In this document: positions 22,001 to 35,783 of the stretch, one piece after another
Layout of the letters: every line of letters begins with the position of its first letter
Numbering within the stretch: the stretch's first letter is position 1
Origin: Diphasiastrum complanatum
Taxonomy: Eukaryota; Streptophyta; Lycopodiopsida; Lycopodiales; Lycopodiaceae
DNA length: 64,000 nt
Assembly: GCA_029204225.1 (NCBI GenBank)
Contig: CM055104.1
Location: 40,639,929-40,703,928, forward strand
Reading direction: 5' to 3'
Notes under the pieces: generated by a model
Told to the model about the DNA's origin: nothing
Seen by the model: the letters and a program-made list of their open reading frames with translations, nothing else
Database searches by the model: none
Position numbers and translations under genes: made by a program

Positions 22001-25000
22001 TTTAGGTTTTTTTGTCCATTTTGTATTCCGTAATCACAGCTCTTGCCAGGGCCAGTGTATGTTTAAATGGTACGTATGCTAATCGCTATGGCAGCTCAGG
22101 AGCAAGTAGTTTGCAGGCTGCCTTTGAGCACTCTTACAAGGCTCAAGACACCCTTGTTAGACTCACAAGACTTGATGGATGGATGCTTGGCATCATGACG
22201 TGCAGCTGGATTGGGGAAGATGTGCTGTCTCATCTCATTTACTTTTAGGGCTTGCATTGTACCTCAGATTACTGAGGCATTAAGGCCTAGTACACAGCCA
22301 GTAGGGGCTTCTAGGCCTAGAAGAGCAGATGTGCATACAACATCAGGCATCTAGTCCATTCTGGCCAGGGTACGACCCGAGGGTACCGGTGTTTTCGACT
22401 TTTTCAGACAACACAGTTCAGCTGCTATTTCATCTAGCGCCTTTCCAGGGCCTTCCAGGCAACTGCTAATGATGTTGCTGCACCCACCAAGAATCTTGGC
22501 TCTTCCAAGGATGATGCATAGGCTGATGAGGGAGCGTGAATTGGAGGGGTTGGAGTACATGAGATGCAGGGATGGGAGTGCACGCAGATGAGACTGAATG
22601 CTACTCCTGAGGGTGCCTAAAGGTCCACAAAGAAAGTAAGAAGCATCTACTTTGCTAGGCGTGTGGAAAAGTGGAGAACAGCATTCCTCCTTTCTATTGT
22701 TAACTTTTCTGTTATGGATTGGATCGTCAGAAGTTTAGCAAATTGAAAAGATACTCAAGACACCCTAGAATGAAATATAGTAAGGTCAGAACAGACTACT
22801 TTTTATAAATAATTCTTTACAACTAATTGTCAATCTCTAATTCTGAATTTTTATGCCAACTTTAAGTCGTATTTACAGACATAATCTATTGAACTGGATC
22901 GATCCATCGTTTAGAACTTAGGTGGTCCAATAAGGATCATTTCATCTTCTTGACTGCCCTGGATCATATCACCTTGTCATTCAGATCTTAGTTCTACCAC
23001 CAAGGAATCTAATTTTTACAAAACAGGACTTGCCTCAAGTGGCATGTAGTTGGAGGGTCAAATCCTCTACGATTGGCTTGATGTTTGGAATATGTCGTGG
23101 GAAAATTAATCTCCCAATTACCTGACCCTTTCTGCACTAAAAGGGAGAATGGTTGGTTTTTTAATGTGAAAATCTAAGAACTAGCAATCTACTATTTGGA
23201 AGACTTCTGATACTGATAAAACTTAAGAGACAATGCTGACGAGGCTCTTGTGGCAATTCCATATAGTAATACTAACTTCAGAAAACTGTCAATTCACACA
23301 GATGTTACTACTATTTGAATTCTTCTTTACTGGTTGAGTTTGTGGATAAATAAGTTACTATTACAGCATTCTATTTATCTATTTACATTGGTAAATTGGT
23401 TCTTGATAGCCTGAGTCATAGGCCTTTATAAAACGGTTTTGGAAGCTCAAGTCAAGGATTGTTTACAGGCTGTGTATGAGTTTCACCCACATGTTGGATC
23501 CAAGTTTCAAAGAAAAGAATCAGCTCATTTCTTCATGTCATGGTTGCCAAATTATTGACAGTTTTTCCGTAAAGTAGGCCATTAAATTGTCTTTCACAAG
23601 TTCATCCTTATTCTCACGCACTATTCATGAGTTTGGGACCCAACTAGAATAAAGACTGATAATTACTTGCTATAGCTCATGATTCCAAAAGTGCTTCCCT
23701 CAGTTTGTAATTGTTTAACCGTCTCCTGCTGATAAAGCAGCATACTTCCACCCTTTTATACAATTCCCCTGAAATTTTTCAAGGAAAAGCAATTAATTCG
23801 AATGAGATCTTGTTGATATGTTGTCTTGGTCTATGCCCCTAGCTTGGAAAGTTATTCCTGGGCCCGCTTGCATGATTTTCATCAGGAAAAACTTGTGGCA
23901 ATACTGAACAGCATCTTCTATCTGTCCTCAGTAACTTCCCTCCACATCTTCAATACATTGTTGCTGCTTTAATCATTATGGTATCTTTGATTGTGCTACA
24001 TTCATCATAGTGTTGCACAATTTTTTTTCCTGCATTTTTGGAACTTCCTGCTGTGAACCAAGGGGAGTTCTGTACAATCATTTGGATCAAAGGGATCCAT
24101 AATTCAAGTCAAATAACTTAAACCCTGTATTCTCAAGAATTCTCAATTTGATTGGGAGAGATAATACAATTGGCATATGGACCAAGATGTAGGCACCCAA
24201 CTTCAAGAGACAGCTGGCAATGCTGTGGACATGGTGTCGGAATATAAGTAAGAGTTTTTTTTGGCTAAGTGGTTAACAGCTCAGAAGCATAGACTAGCTT
24301 CAGGTAGTTCGTGGTTCTTCTTAGAGAAATCCTTAGCCTGACTAGCTTACTCCTGCTTGGAATACTTGGATCTGAATGAAGCTTTCTGTTTAATCAGAAC
24401 TGCTGCTGATTCTGAAAGTTGGTCAGCATCACTTCTATTCTTTCGTGCAATTATCTGTGCGAACAAGGTTCATACCTTGATCTGTGTGAATAAAGAGAAG
24501 GTTTTCTGGATCAATGCTGTCTGTCTGCATTTTTCAGACCTTGGCTTTGAATGCATTTTAAAAGATTTTTTTTTATAATCCCTTTTCACCTTATTGTCTC
24601 TGACAAGCAGTTACTTTATAGTCTTTATATACAAGTTTTCTCTTTGAGGGCTTGCTTGTGTCTCGTAGATGTACTCCTTGCAGTCACTAAAACTTAAGGC
24701 CGTTCTGTGTTACCCGGAACTTTATATCTGTATGTGACCACTGCTGTATTGCCTAAGCATTCCATACATAAGACTTTCTTGGACCCTTCGTCATCAGGAT
24801 AGCTAAGACTTCAGATATTTGCTCTATCATCACATTCTATTCGATTCTTATTGGTGTTTGAAGCGTTTTGAGGATGCCAGGTGTGATCCTACAACTTGAG
24901 AGTTTTGTAAGTATAGATTTTTAGTTATTGGGTTTGATGAACTTTGATCTAAGGATCCTAGGTATTGTGTTTATTGTAAAATCCCTAGGTATTGTGTTTA

Positions 25001-28000
25001 TTGTAAAATTTCTGTTTATGCCTTACAAAATCAAGTAGAACGCATTACAAATCCGATAATTACTCGCTATCACTTTTGTTTGATTGCAAGTGTTTACTTA
25101 TAATCTTGGAAACCGTTGATAACTCAATATGTCATTTCGAGGATTGAAACGTCCAATCCTATGCCCATATATAAGCTGACGACTCAACCTAGAGTGTAAC
25201 ATTAAAACTGCCTGTAGCGCATCAGTAAAAGGTTTGTTCTTGTTAAAAGCACTTGACACTCAGCCAAGTTGCTGGACTCCCAACTCAGTTGGGGAAGCAG
25301 CAACAAACTTTACCTTCTTAATTTTGATCTCCTTGAAGCTCTCCAGTTCAACCCTTAACATTTTTTCTCTGCCTTGCTGATTTCCAGCCAATTAAAATTG
25401 CCCTCAGATTTTTTTGAACAAGTAAGAAGGTCCAAGAAAATATGTGTCGGAAGATGACACAATGGCTTAAAGAAATGCCTGTTTGCTCCAAATATTGTTT
25501 TGGGGAGGACGTCCTTTCCTCTCCTCAAGGTCTGGAGTATGCAGGTGGGTCACAAAGACTGCTATTTGACTTTTTTTTGTAAATTACTGCCCTATTAGAA
25601 AGAGATAATTCTTTGGAAGGGTGGAAATGCTGGAAAACCTTCTACAGAGAAAATCAGCCAGATTCCTTAATGGGAAGCTTAATGCCGCGAAGTCCAGGAA
25701 GTCCACGTTTCACTCTTTGGAAAGTGCTCATATTATGAGGTTATTTTTTAAGCTACTTATCAAGCATTGGCAGGAGCATGACTAATATTGCCAAAAATTG
25801 TAAATTCTACATGTATATTTATTAGTGCTGAGTGAGCTGTATTGTCACTATTTCTAATAAGAAGCACTAAGTTACGGTTCTATGCTTATAAGTCGATGAT
25901 GAGCAGCTGGTTTCAAGTTTGGACATTGACTTAACCTGCTCATGAACACATCTGAGTACATGTACCTTACTAGTTTAGCTAAAGTGCCATGTCCCCTTAT
26001 TATAGTTGCTAGTTATGTTGCTTATGACTGTTGTCTCTTTATGCAACTGGTGCTTTTTATCTTTTACAGGTCAAGGTTATCTTTTAGGGTTTAATTCTCA
26101 CAAGAACGATAGATGTAGTTGATTCTGCTTTTAGCAGACAAAAGAAGCTCGTAGCAGGTGCATTGAGATTGACTACTTATTGAAAATGAGCTGATCAATC
26201 AATACGCATAAATGTGTGGAACGCTCCAATTGTGGTTCAGGTGTCGCATGGGAATGGAGGGGTGCACTCACTCGGAATTTCAGCTTTTTAATGGATCTTT
26301 TAAGCTTATTGCTGGCACTTGGACACTGTTTCCACATATGGTGGCTTCGAGGTCTTGCTTTTCAGGTCGTTGATGCTGTCTTGTTTCTTAACCTCAGGGT
26401 AAGTTCGTGCTTTTATGATCAATTTCGTTGTTCCTATTTTTCCTGATGCAAAGCCATATGAGGCAGGGGTTTACAGCTTTATGATGTGTGGAGCAGGTTA
26501 TATTCCAATGAATGTTTGTCAATTTTTAACTCTATTTCACTAGAAACATTCTTTTCTTTGAGTCACTGTGTCAACTCCGAACTTGCTTGATACAATTTTA
26601 TCAATGCAGTTAATGAAAGATCCACTTTCTTTTGATGCAATTGTATCCACTTTCTAGTTATAGTTATGAAAGCTTTTTTGGCTGCAGGCTTTATTGAGTG
26701 CAATTTTGAAACGAATAAAGGGTTTTATGCGGGTGCGAAAGGCACTGAATATCCTTCAAGGAGCACTTCCAGATGCAACACATGATGAGCTACGGACATA
26801 TGATGATGACTGCGCTATTTGCAAGGCATGTAGTTTCTAGAAACTGTTCCTTGTATGGTTGGATGATAGTCTTTAAACTTGTTTATCTATATTTTACTTT
26901 CAAGGACTTGGTTTATTTTCTGATATGGTACTTAGAATTTCATTTTTAAGATTGCAGGAACCAATGGCTAGAGCGAAGAGATTGCCCTGCGCCCACCTTT
27001 TTCATCTTCCATGTTTACTTTCTTGGTAAGAGCCCTATTCCATATTTATGCCTTGATGTCATGCCCTCCAGCCTTACAAGTGTTGCAATCTAGTTTTTAA
27101 ACAGCTGCTGTTGAAAACCAATAAGAAGATCTCTGTGCCATTCTGTTATCATGTTTGTGTAGTTTTCAGCTAGTACCGTATAGTAGAAGTGAGTTCAGAT
27201 GGTGTCATGTACCCATGACCTACCCTGGCTGGTTACAAATCAACTAAAGGATCAAAACATTTATCACACAATCTGGTCAGATTGAAGTACCAATGAATGG
27301 GGAATATACGAATCACATTCTTTTGAATCGAAATTAATGTTAATGTGTGAAGTGAATTGGACATTATACGAGTCACATTCAATTTTAATTGAAATCAATG
27401 TTAATGTATGGAAGCTAATTGGGCATATGTCATGCATGCACCTACTGTAGGGTGCTGATGATGTGAGTAGGGATGTCATAGCATTTGGCCCATGCTATTT
27501 AGGATGAAGTTGATGGTCTAGTACTTTGTGGTTGGACTCCATAGGGTTGAAGGTTGCATGTTTCCTTTGCCACATAACATTGATATATTGAATCAAAGTC
27601 AATCACAATGAAGACATTCAAATGAATTGATCTAAACATAGAGCTTGGCCATCGATATCGATTAAATCCATACTGACCAAATGGAAGCTGTTTCTAGAGG
27701 CTTGATTGCTGAAAAAATGACTATGAGAAGATCCTACCTCCAAAAAATCCCAAAGATTGACTATGGCTCTAGTGAATGCAAGGAATTGCATGCCACTAGA
27801 TGAAAGTGACTGTCAAGCAGCAATGGGCCACAAAAATGTGATGGGAAGTGAAACAGACAGATGTCGTGCATAAAAACGCTTAAAGAAATGTGTTGCAACC
27901 AAAACAAAGCATCTAGTACTGGGAAAATCAGTATCTCAAAAAGATTGAAAATGAAACACTCCAAAATCTTTGATCTGATTTTTAAGGTAGATGCCAAGAT

Positions 28001-31000
28001 CTACATAGTACATACTTAGAGATAAAATTTGCCATGCTGCTGGTTGGTAGGAGAAGCTCTAGGAGCATGGCACATGGTTGGTTGCACATGCAGGGTTAGG
28101 GTGTAGGAACACTATACTATGTAGTTGCTAGTATCGATTAGCTAGACATCTTTGTGGATGTCCGATAAGCATCTAATAATAAAGCTTGAATGTGATAGCA
28201 TGATTAACAAAGACAAAGAGGTTGCCAAATGTTTCGGGTACAATGTGGTCCAGTTTAGGTGCATCAATGTGCTTGTGCATCTCGTCGATTCCACTTCTTT
28301 TGCTCATCGGAAGACACTTCCGTAGATGATGAAGTAGTTGTTCTAGATGGTGTAATAGGTGCCAAGGTAGGCGGCCTCTCTTCGTCACCATTAACTACTT
28401 TCCACAAACCTTTAGCAATTATAAGGTTCTTTATCGTGTAGCACCACAAGGAATAGTTTGTGCCATCCAGCCTATCTTCATTAAATAAAGAACCAATAGA
28501 CTCCGATTCTTTAGCCATAACAGAAAAATCAGCTTGTAATAGATAGGAAATAGACTTTCCAAGACAAAATCTACTCAAAGGGCAGCAACCTCAAAGCTGA
28601 AATTATGAACACAATAGATTGCAATACTCCATATGCAATTTGCTCAACAAGTAATGAAATAGGTGGCTGATTTTTGCACAAAAAACAGAATGCTCACAAA
28701 TAGGTAGACTTCGAATGAAGCCAAAACCAAAACCAAAAATTTGTGGCTAAAAAGAGTGCACACTATGTGCATATAGAGCTGATGGTAGCGCCCTACTCCA
28801 AGCTCACCAACAGGGAAATTTCAGCAAGAAATGTGTTCAAAACACATGTATCTTCATTTAAGAAGTAAATCTGAAATTTTCAGCATGTAATTGAGTCAAG
28901 ATCACATGCAATTGGTTTGAGCATGGGCGCCCTACTGCTAGCTCTCAAATAGGTGAAGGTGCCCTGCAATTTCCTGCAAAAAAGCTATAAGAAGATGAAC
29001 AAATTCTTCTCCTGCAAAAATCCGCAGCTTGATGATTATCTGCAACCAAAAGGGGAAGAAGATAGCTTCCTATTGGGCGCCCTCCTGAAAGAATATGATC
29101 ACCTAAAGACTCTGATACCATGTAGGAAATAGAACCCTAAGGATCCAGGATCTTAACTATTCAATCACACAAAGCATTCTCAAAAGAAAGAGAGAGATGG
29201 CTAGAAACCCTCTTGTAGAAACTCGTGGACAGCCAAGGAGAATAGTTAGCATTGCTTACAAAAGTATCTCATACAAATGGGATGCACACATATATATAGT
29301 CCAAGATGACTATCTAACTTCATGACTATTGGCTATCCAACTACTTGACTATTGGCTTTCCAACTACTTGACTATTGACTATCCAACTTTCTATAAGTTA
29401 CATAGAAAGAATAAGGTACCTCCAATATGTCAAGTTGGGGTACTTAATGTCACAATTAGGCCTAGTGGACCCATGAGTCCCTACCAAGTTAATTTCATAC
29501 TAACTTTGCTAACTCTAAGTTTAGTAGGCCTAATATAATAAATGACCATAGTTACACAACTCTCGACCTTTTGGGTCAAAGCAATCTATGGTAATGTAAG
29601 CAATTCCATTTACATTCCAACAGTCATTAGGGCTGGAAGTTGGATCCCACTTGTTGCCTAGTCATTGGGCTCAAAGGCATGGAGGGTGGATCTAGATTGG
29701 ATCCTACGGCGGGGTGGATCATGAGCATTTGGTTTCTTGTGTTGATTGGCAATTGGCGGTTTCCAATTAGTGTGGTCGTAACACCTTCCTTACCTAATAC
29801 CTCTCCTCCTCTCCTCATCTCCTATTATCTCTTCTCTCTCCTTTCTTCTGTCCTTTCTCCTTTCAAGCTTGCTCTCCTTCTGTCCTTCGAACTTCTCCCT
29901 TGCAAAGTGGCACAAAATAGTCGCAAACTGATTTTTAGGAATTGAGATTCATGATGGTTTAAAAAAATTCACATTCTTGATTCTTTCTGATTCAAATCTG
30001 GACCAATCTATTCATTGCTGAATCGCAATTCTCAGCGAACTATTCGTGATTCATGGAAACTTCAGGTGCTATATTCATTATAAGTTATTATTGATTCCTT
30101 ACACATCATTACGAACATGCCTCTTCTTAGACTCCATGTCTAAGATGCTCTATCTTCACATTGTAGATCTTAAGACTTAGAATTCTAGCATAGTTCACCT
30201 TCTTGCACTTTCCCAAAGTGATTCACGTACTTCTCTCTTTGAAAATATTGACAATTAGTCATTTTACTTTTTCTATAAACAAAGCATGAAAGAACCCATT
30301 CACAAAAGTGAGTAAACTTACTAGCTTTTGACTTACAAAATACTTTTAGTATGACTTATTATTGACCATCTGTAGAGTCGTGAACACAATCATATATGAC
30401 ATCACATGAGAACAATAGACTTCAAATGATGCACAATAGTAATGTCTAACTAAGAATAATGAGTGGACATTAATGACGATCTATGGCAAAAACCTTACAA
30501 GCACTGCAAATAAGTCACCTGCAATGAACTCAAGAGTAGACCAAATTATAAGCTCCAGAATTACAGATATGTGCATCATATAAGAACAATAGATTGTAAA
30601 TGATGCAAAATACTGAATGGCAATGGCAGAACCTTACAAGCATTGCAAACGAGTCATGTACAATATGTACATAAGCTTCAGAATGACTAGCAAAGTCTAC
30701 TCTTCATGTACAAATTGGAGGTCCATAGAGGAACATTCCATTAAGCTACTCAACAGGGTCCCAAGATGGTCTCTGCTCTAAATGTGGGCAATTGGCCCAG
30801 GTCCATAAGGTTCTCTATATACGTTTGTAACATTTGCCAGACAAAAACATTGCTCTCAGTGTGGGCTATATAAAAAAGAAAATATCAAAATGAAAACTAA
30901 ACTGATATAGTTGTAAATATGTTGGAGATGCCATCAAGAAACTTGACGTTGTATATAAGCTGCAAAAGCACATAGCAACTGCAAGAAGTATCCGTGCTGG

Positions 31001-34000
31001 CTACAAAGCCTCCACCATATATAGTGTAATCTACTGAATAGAATCATGAAGCTTGGCCAAGGTACACGAAAGGCTTAAGAATGCCCAATAAAGGCAGCAT
31101 GATAAAGGGCTCCAACTAAGCTGCTACAAACAAGTATATAACATATGGAAGAAGAGTACCACATGAAAGCATCGGTTGGATCACAAGGATACAAAATCTG
31201 CAGGAGAAATTGTACCATCAGGAATACTGCTGGTGGGAGTAAACCGTAGAGTGGCACCTGTGGACCAAGGAGCAATACACAATGGAAACCAGTAATGTCA
31301 TATCAAGGCATCAAGATGCACAATGCTAAGAAATTATGATGCCATAAATCTGACTCATAAAAATGGACACCGTGCTGGCCTGTCAAATCCCGAGTGCTCT
31401 ATGAATATAAGAGACCCAACATCCAGATGCAGAGCAAGGAATATAGAAATTAGCACCACGTATGCCATCGAAATGTAACTAATACCAATCTGAGAGACCA
31501 AGCCTGCTGTCTGGAGAATATTTCATAGACCGACACATTGATCTGAAGTCATATATCAAGGCACGAGTAATTGAAGGTGGATACATTACATGTGAACCGA
31601 GTTGAAGATGTCAGGCTAAAAAGGATTTGCACATCACCCAAAAATGAAATGGAGGTAGATTTGAAACCAGATGCTCTGATACTAGAATTGTTATTTGCTC
31701 AACGATCTACACTAGTTGTCTAGAGATTTATAGACGACTAGAAGTTTACGCAGATCCAAGCATCCTCTGAATGACATGCAATAAATAGCACTGACTGGTC
31801 ATGATTTCTTAGATAGCTGGTGCTTAGCAACAGCATTTCCATTTCCATACTCCGTAACTGGCTAGGCAACACATCGCCATCTCGCTGCCCCGCCAATAAA
31901 TACATCAAGGCAAGGCTGAAGCTTCTCTGTAGATCGAATTGCACTGGCAGGCATTTGACGTTCCAGCCAGTGAGTAAAGTAGCACCCTCATCACATAATT
32001 CAGCAAGATGAAAGTACAACAAATACAAATCACATTTAATCTGTATAAAACTTATCAAAATAGATGTCAATCAAATGAGTAGGGCTGCATTTAGAACTTG
32101 AAAAGTTGTCAGGTGATTGTCGACAGATAAACCAAGGAGGATCCCAATGCTCAAAGAAAGAGGAGGGAATTCCAAATTCCAAAAATGTACAATGAGCAAA
32201 AAGGTGCTGATCTCCACAAGTTCTTGGTCTTTATATCTTATGAATCAAAATCCAAACTGCTAATGAGTCTTGTTAAAACTTAACTTGTTAGCATCCTAAC
32301 TGGTTCTTAATTAATAAAATATCTAAGTGATACCGATCTCCAAGCTTAGTTCGGTCCTGTCAGATTGAGCGATCAATTGGAACTCCTGATCTCTGTTTAC
32401 TGCTATATGTATTTGAAATTTTCTGTACATGGCAGATGTTGGACGTATGTTCTCAATAGATGCTCATGTTTCTAAAGGTAGATAGAATCTTCAAGTTCCT
32501 GTTAATCCTAGTTAGACATGGTTGGCATTGGATAAATGCAATGATTATTGTCCCCCTTTGGGTGGCAAGATGGAAGGGAGTGTTGTACGTGTACATTAAA
32601 CTTGGTTAAAATTTTATAGAGCTGGATTCTTAGTTTTGCAACACGCATCTCTCTTTTCATGTACCTTTTTTGGGTAGCTTCATCTCTAAGGTTGATAAAC
32701 TATTGAAGTGCAGGTTGGATCAAGGACTTGCAGAAACATACTCTTGCCCTACATGTAGAAGACCACTGTTTATGGGGAGCTCAAGAATGACATCCGCTAG
32801 CTCACCAATTAGTGGACAGTTTGTTGATAGCACAGGTATTGGATCTTTAGATGCAGATTTAAGCAGACTACCTCATGGTCAACAGAATCCGCTTGTAAAT
32901 TCATCATATCAGCAGACGGACATCCCTTTTACTAGTCCAGGCCCTCTCACACAAGACCGTTGGAATGCAGCTGTTACAAGCTCTTGGAGGTTAGATCTTC
33001 TACTTTCTGAACTATCAGTTTTGGATTCACCTTATGGAAGGTTTCTCATGTCTTCTATTATTTGTCTTAGGCTTGAAGTGTCTTTGATTTTCTTAGTCCT
33101 GATGCTTGATGTTTTGCAAAGCTGGGGTTTCTTTGGCCTTCAAATCGTTCATCAATATGTCTAATTTGTGAAAAATTGTCAAAATTGGCAATTTTAGCTT
33201 GATTAAACCTTGTAAAATTCATCCTACAGGCACGTTTGCATTATACAACAAAATAGCCTTACAACTTGCACTAAATTCTAAATTCTATTGACTTTATAAT
33301 TTTACACCATTAAAGATCAATCATTAAGCTATAGGCTACACTATACTGGTGTACGGGGCCGAGGCTACACACACTGACAAATTTCAAGGCCTAGCTATGT
33401 GATATCTTACTCACTTTGAGGCACAACCATGAACACAAGAGAACCTAGCTATGAGAGGTTGGAGAAAGACCATAAACACATAGGAATGGCATAAGCTCCT
33501 TACGCCAAGATTGTGGAAACTGAATTGCCGAGAGAGAGGGGTGTGGAGCCTCCTAACCTCTTTCGGGAAAGCTCCTTAATTACATGCTTGGGAAAGGGTG
33601 TCACCATAACCTTGAGCTACTTGGTCACGTGGGCCCATTTGCACTAACTTTTAGCTAAAGTTACAGAAGGTGAGTCACAATATTTTACAGCAGATTGTTG
33701 CCATTACATTTATACAACTTGCATTAGTAGCCATCAGGGGTGAAATAAGCATTATATTTCAACATGCACTTGAAAGTTGTCAAGCATTTACTAGTTTTTA
33801 CATTAAAATTGACATGGAAATTCGTACTTGTTTTCACATTGAACCTTTTGCAAAAACTAGCAAACGCGCTCGCTGGTACATGTCTCATGTGGCCACTTGT
33901 GGGAATTAGGCCCACTTGTTTGAGGTAAGGTCTTTATTTTAGAATTCAGGAGAGTGTTCCATCAACCTTTTTGGACTTGATGTGCCATCAGCAAAACAAA

Positions 34001-35783
34001 TACACCACCAATTTCAATAATTTATCCGTTTAGTGAATATCTCATGGCCTATGTTCCACTAGGCTCATTGTTCTCTTTACTATTGCTTTGTGGGACTGAT
34101 TGTGGGAACCATAGGTCATCAAATTAACCACATCTTCCCTGATTATCAAGCAACCAGTGTCTCTGCGTCAGAGTCTTACTGTTGGCTTCATGGAGCCATC
34201 AGGACAACATCTAAAACGATGTCTTAACCATCATTGGGGTGCACAGCAGAACCTAACACTGGTTTGAAGGTGCTGTTTTGGATAATCTCTAATCCCTAAA
34301 TTAGTGGCCTATGGATCTTATATTGAAGTAAGGAGCTATCCCAGTTCTATTAGCATAGAGTCCTGCAACTATATCTAGTTGAAAGCTGGGTTTTCAATGT
34401 TAGGTCTGCATGTTTTGGCAACCTTAATACTCATTTTTTGTCTTGTTCAGGTGTGAAATGAATTGATTGCACTGGTATGAATATGCAATTTGTCAAGTCA
34501 ATTTTGTTCTCCAAAATGCACAGATCTCTCTTGAAGTTCTATAGTATAATTCTTGTCCACATACATCTGATATGGATAATGACGGTTTTTGCAGGGGCTC
34601 AGGAGCTGATTCAGACTGGACCACTCGGATGCATCCTGTAGCTAGAGATGCAGCAGGGGTAGGCACATCTATACAGGGACATTCCAGAGGACTGAATCGT
34701 TTGCAGCTTATGATGAGACGGCTTTCGGGAACAACCCACGAACACGAGCAGAGGTCATCAGATGAAAATGGGTGGAGCTGGTGGCCATTTTCACGCTCTA
34801 CAGGAACAAACAACTCTGGGCAAGCAGACCAGCCAGGCAGGCGAAGATTTGACAACAGTAGTTTGAGGAGAAGGAACGTAAACACATCCAGGTTAGGCTT
34901 AGGGAGGACTGAGAATGGTAATCTGCGTATGACAGGCATGGTCAGCATGGTGAGGGAGGTTTTACCACATATTCCTGATGAAGTTGTTATAGAGGTAAAC
35001 TTTATGACCTCTTTGACCCTTCAGATTTTAAGTATCAATCATAAATTGACCGTTCCTTAATACCATAGAATTAATGAACCGTTATCTGTTCACCACGGTT
35101 CTGAGAACCGTACAGTGAACCGTACGGTTCTTAAATTTTTTTGCCCAGAACCGTGGTGAACCATACTGATTAATTAATTAATTTTGTTTTAGTTTCCCCC
35201 CCAAAAATAACCCAAAAATATGCAAAAAAAGGCCAAAAAATTCTGTGAAATCTGTGCATTTTGTGAAATCTGTCAATCATCTGTGAATCTGTATCATCTG
35301 TACCATCTGTGAATCTGTGTATCATCTGTGAAATCTGTATCATCTGTGAAATCTGTCAATCATCTGTCAAATGATGATTGACAGATTAATGATATCACAG
35401 ATTCACAGATGATTTGAGTATCATTAATCTGTGAATCTGTGTATCATTTGTGAAATAATCTGTCGAATGAAATCATCTGTGAATATGTGTATCATCTGTG
35501 AAATCATCTTTATCGTCTGTCTCATCTGTGAAATCTGTGAATTTGGTAACTAGTTAATTAATTAACTAATTAATTAATTATTTAGATGAACCGTACCACG
35601 GTTCAAGGAACCGTGGTACAGTTCCTTCCACGGTTCCCAGGACCCACGGTTCTGGGAACCGTGGGTTCTATGCGTAATACTTTCTTTGAGTGAAGTAAGT
35701 TTATCAACATGCAAGTCTGAAATGTGCCGCAGGATCTACGAAGAACAAATTCAGTTACTGCTACAGTCAATAATCTTCTGTGA
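19075..35783 (+). CDS. RIN2/RIN3-type membrane RING + CUE E3 ubiquitin ligase (5' end missing)
   Basis: Multi-pass E3 ligase of the plant RIN2/RIN3 family, related to animal gp78/AMFR; in Arabidopsis RIN2/RIN3 interact with RPM1. Eleven exons join in one frame (526 codons + stop): 19075-19152, 19506-19592, 19770-19891, 20800-20896, 21083-21188, 26241-26398, 26688-26825, 26958-27025, 32714-32989, 34595-34994, 35733-35783. Exons 1-6 encode hydrophobic membrane segments, including MFQGLARDRLERLNAS and LGHCFHIWWLRGLAF. The RING (C3H2C3: CAIC, CAHLFHLPC, CPTC) spans exons 7-9; the CUE domain (MVREVLPHIPDE, then TNSVTATVNNLL) spans exons 10-11. All splice sites are GT-AG except 26826-26957, which starts GC. 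The exon for about the first 75-80 residues was not found; it may lie left of the window. Confidence 0.93.
21189..26240. other. 5.05-kb intron 5 of the E3 ligase gene
   Basis: No gene supported on either strand; short frames lack domains. It contains a direct duplication of CTAGGTATTGTGTTTATTG plus TAAAAT at about 24958-25008. No LTR, LINE or MITE boundary is obvious, so any transposon content is too decayed to recognise by eye. Confidence 0.7.
26826..26957 (+). other. GC-AG intron inside the RING coding region
   Basis: Exon 7 ends TGC AAG, and the next bases are GCATGT rather than GT. The acceptor is ATTGCAG at 26951-26957. Only this junction gives the uninterrupted RING reading CAICK-EPMARAKRLPC. 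GC-AG introns are a known minor class spliced by the normal spliceosome. Confidence 0.85.
27301..27422. repeat. Tandem duplication of a ~55-bp unit
   Basis: Two diverged copies of ATACGA(A/G)TCACATTC + TTGAA(T/A)... + TTAATG-type sequence, at about 27307-27360 and 27367-27421, lie inside intron 8. Divergence suggests an old duplication. Confidence 0.6.
28264..29622 (-). mobile_element. Truncated copia element: 5' LTR, primer site, gag start
   Basis: Minus-strand LTR 29622-29121 starts TGTTGGAATG and ends CCTACA, followed at 29120 by TGGTATCAGAGTC (primer site). After a leader, the gag frame (about 28578 downward) carries LDGTNYSLWCYTIKNLIIAK and LWKVVNGDEE, the classic copia gag N-terminus. 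Recognisable coding ends near 28264; no protease, integrase, RT or 3' LTR follows. It lies antisense within intron 8 of the E3 ligase gene. Confidence 0.85.
31666..32300 (-). mobile_element. Possible copia LTR edge with primer-site-like sequence
   Basis: The reverse strand near 31690-31670 reads CTAGTATCAGAGCATCTGG, one base off the usual TGGTATCAGAGC. This suggests an LTR on its upstream side (higher coordinates). No paired LTR and no coding region support it. Right edge arbitrary. Confidence 0.3.
32990..34594. other. Intron 9 of the E3 ligase gene
   Basis: GT-AG intron of 1605 bp. It contains short frames without domains and a possible LTR-like segment around 33340-33670 with no partner. 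Nothing else is supported. Confidence 0.6.
35067..35680. mobile_element. MITE-like element (GAACCGTGGTACGGTTC type) with internal minisatellite
   Basis: The ends are inverted, internally repeated blocks made of AACCGTGGTAC/GTACGGTTC units: left about 35078-35135, right about 35586-35670. They are followed inward by TTAATTAATTAA-rich stretches. The centre (35244-35545) is a minisatellite of ATCATCTGTGAA(ATCTGT) units in both orientations. Non-coding. It sits in the last intron of the E3 ligase gene, about 50 bp before the acceptor of the final CUE exon. Confidence 0.8.

Larger units (their letters stand above)
27026..32713. other. 5.7-kb intron 8 of the E3 ligase gene
   Basis: Splits the RING tryptophan codon (TG|G). 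It contains a duplicated segment (27301-27422), a copia 5' LTR with gag (28264-29622, antisense), and another possible LTR edge at 31666-31690. The remainder is AT-rich sequence without genes. Confidence 0.75.

Noticed and set aside
21781..22248. Hydrophobic frames as missing E3-ligase membrane exon
   Set aside because: They lie after exons 1-5 in gene order, have no fitting splice phase and no family motif.
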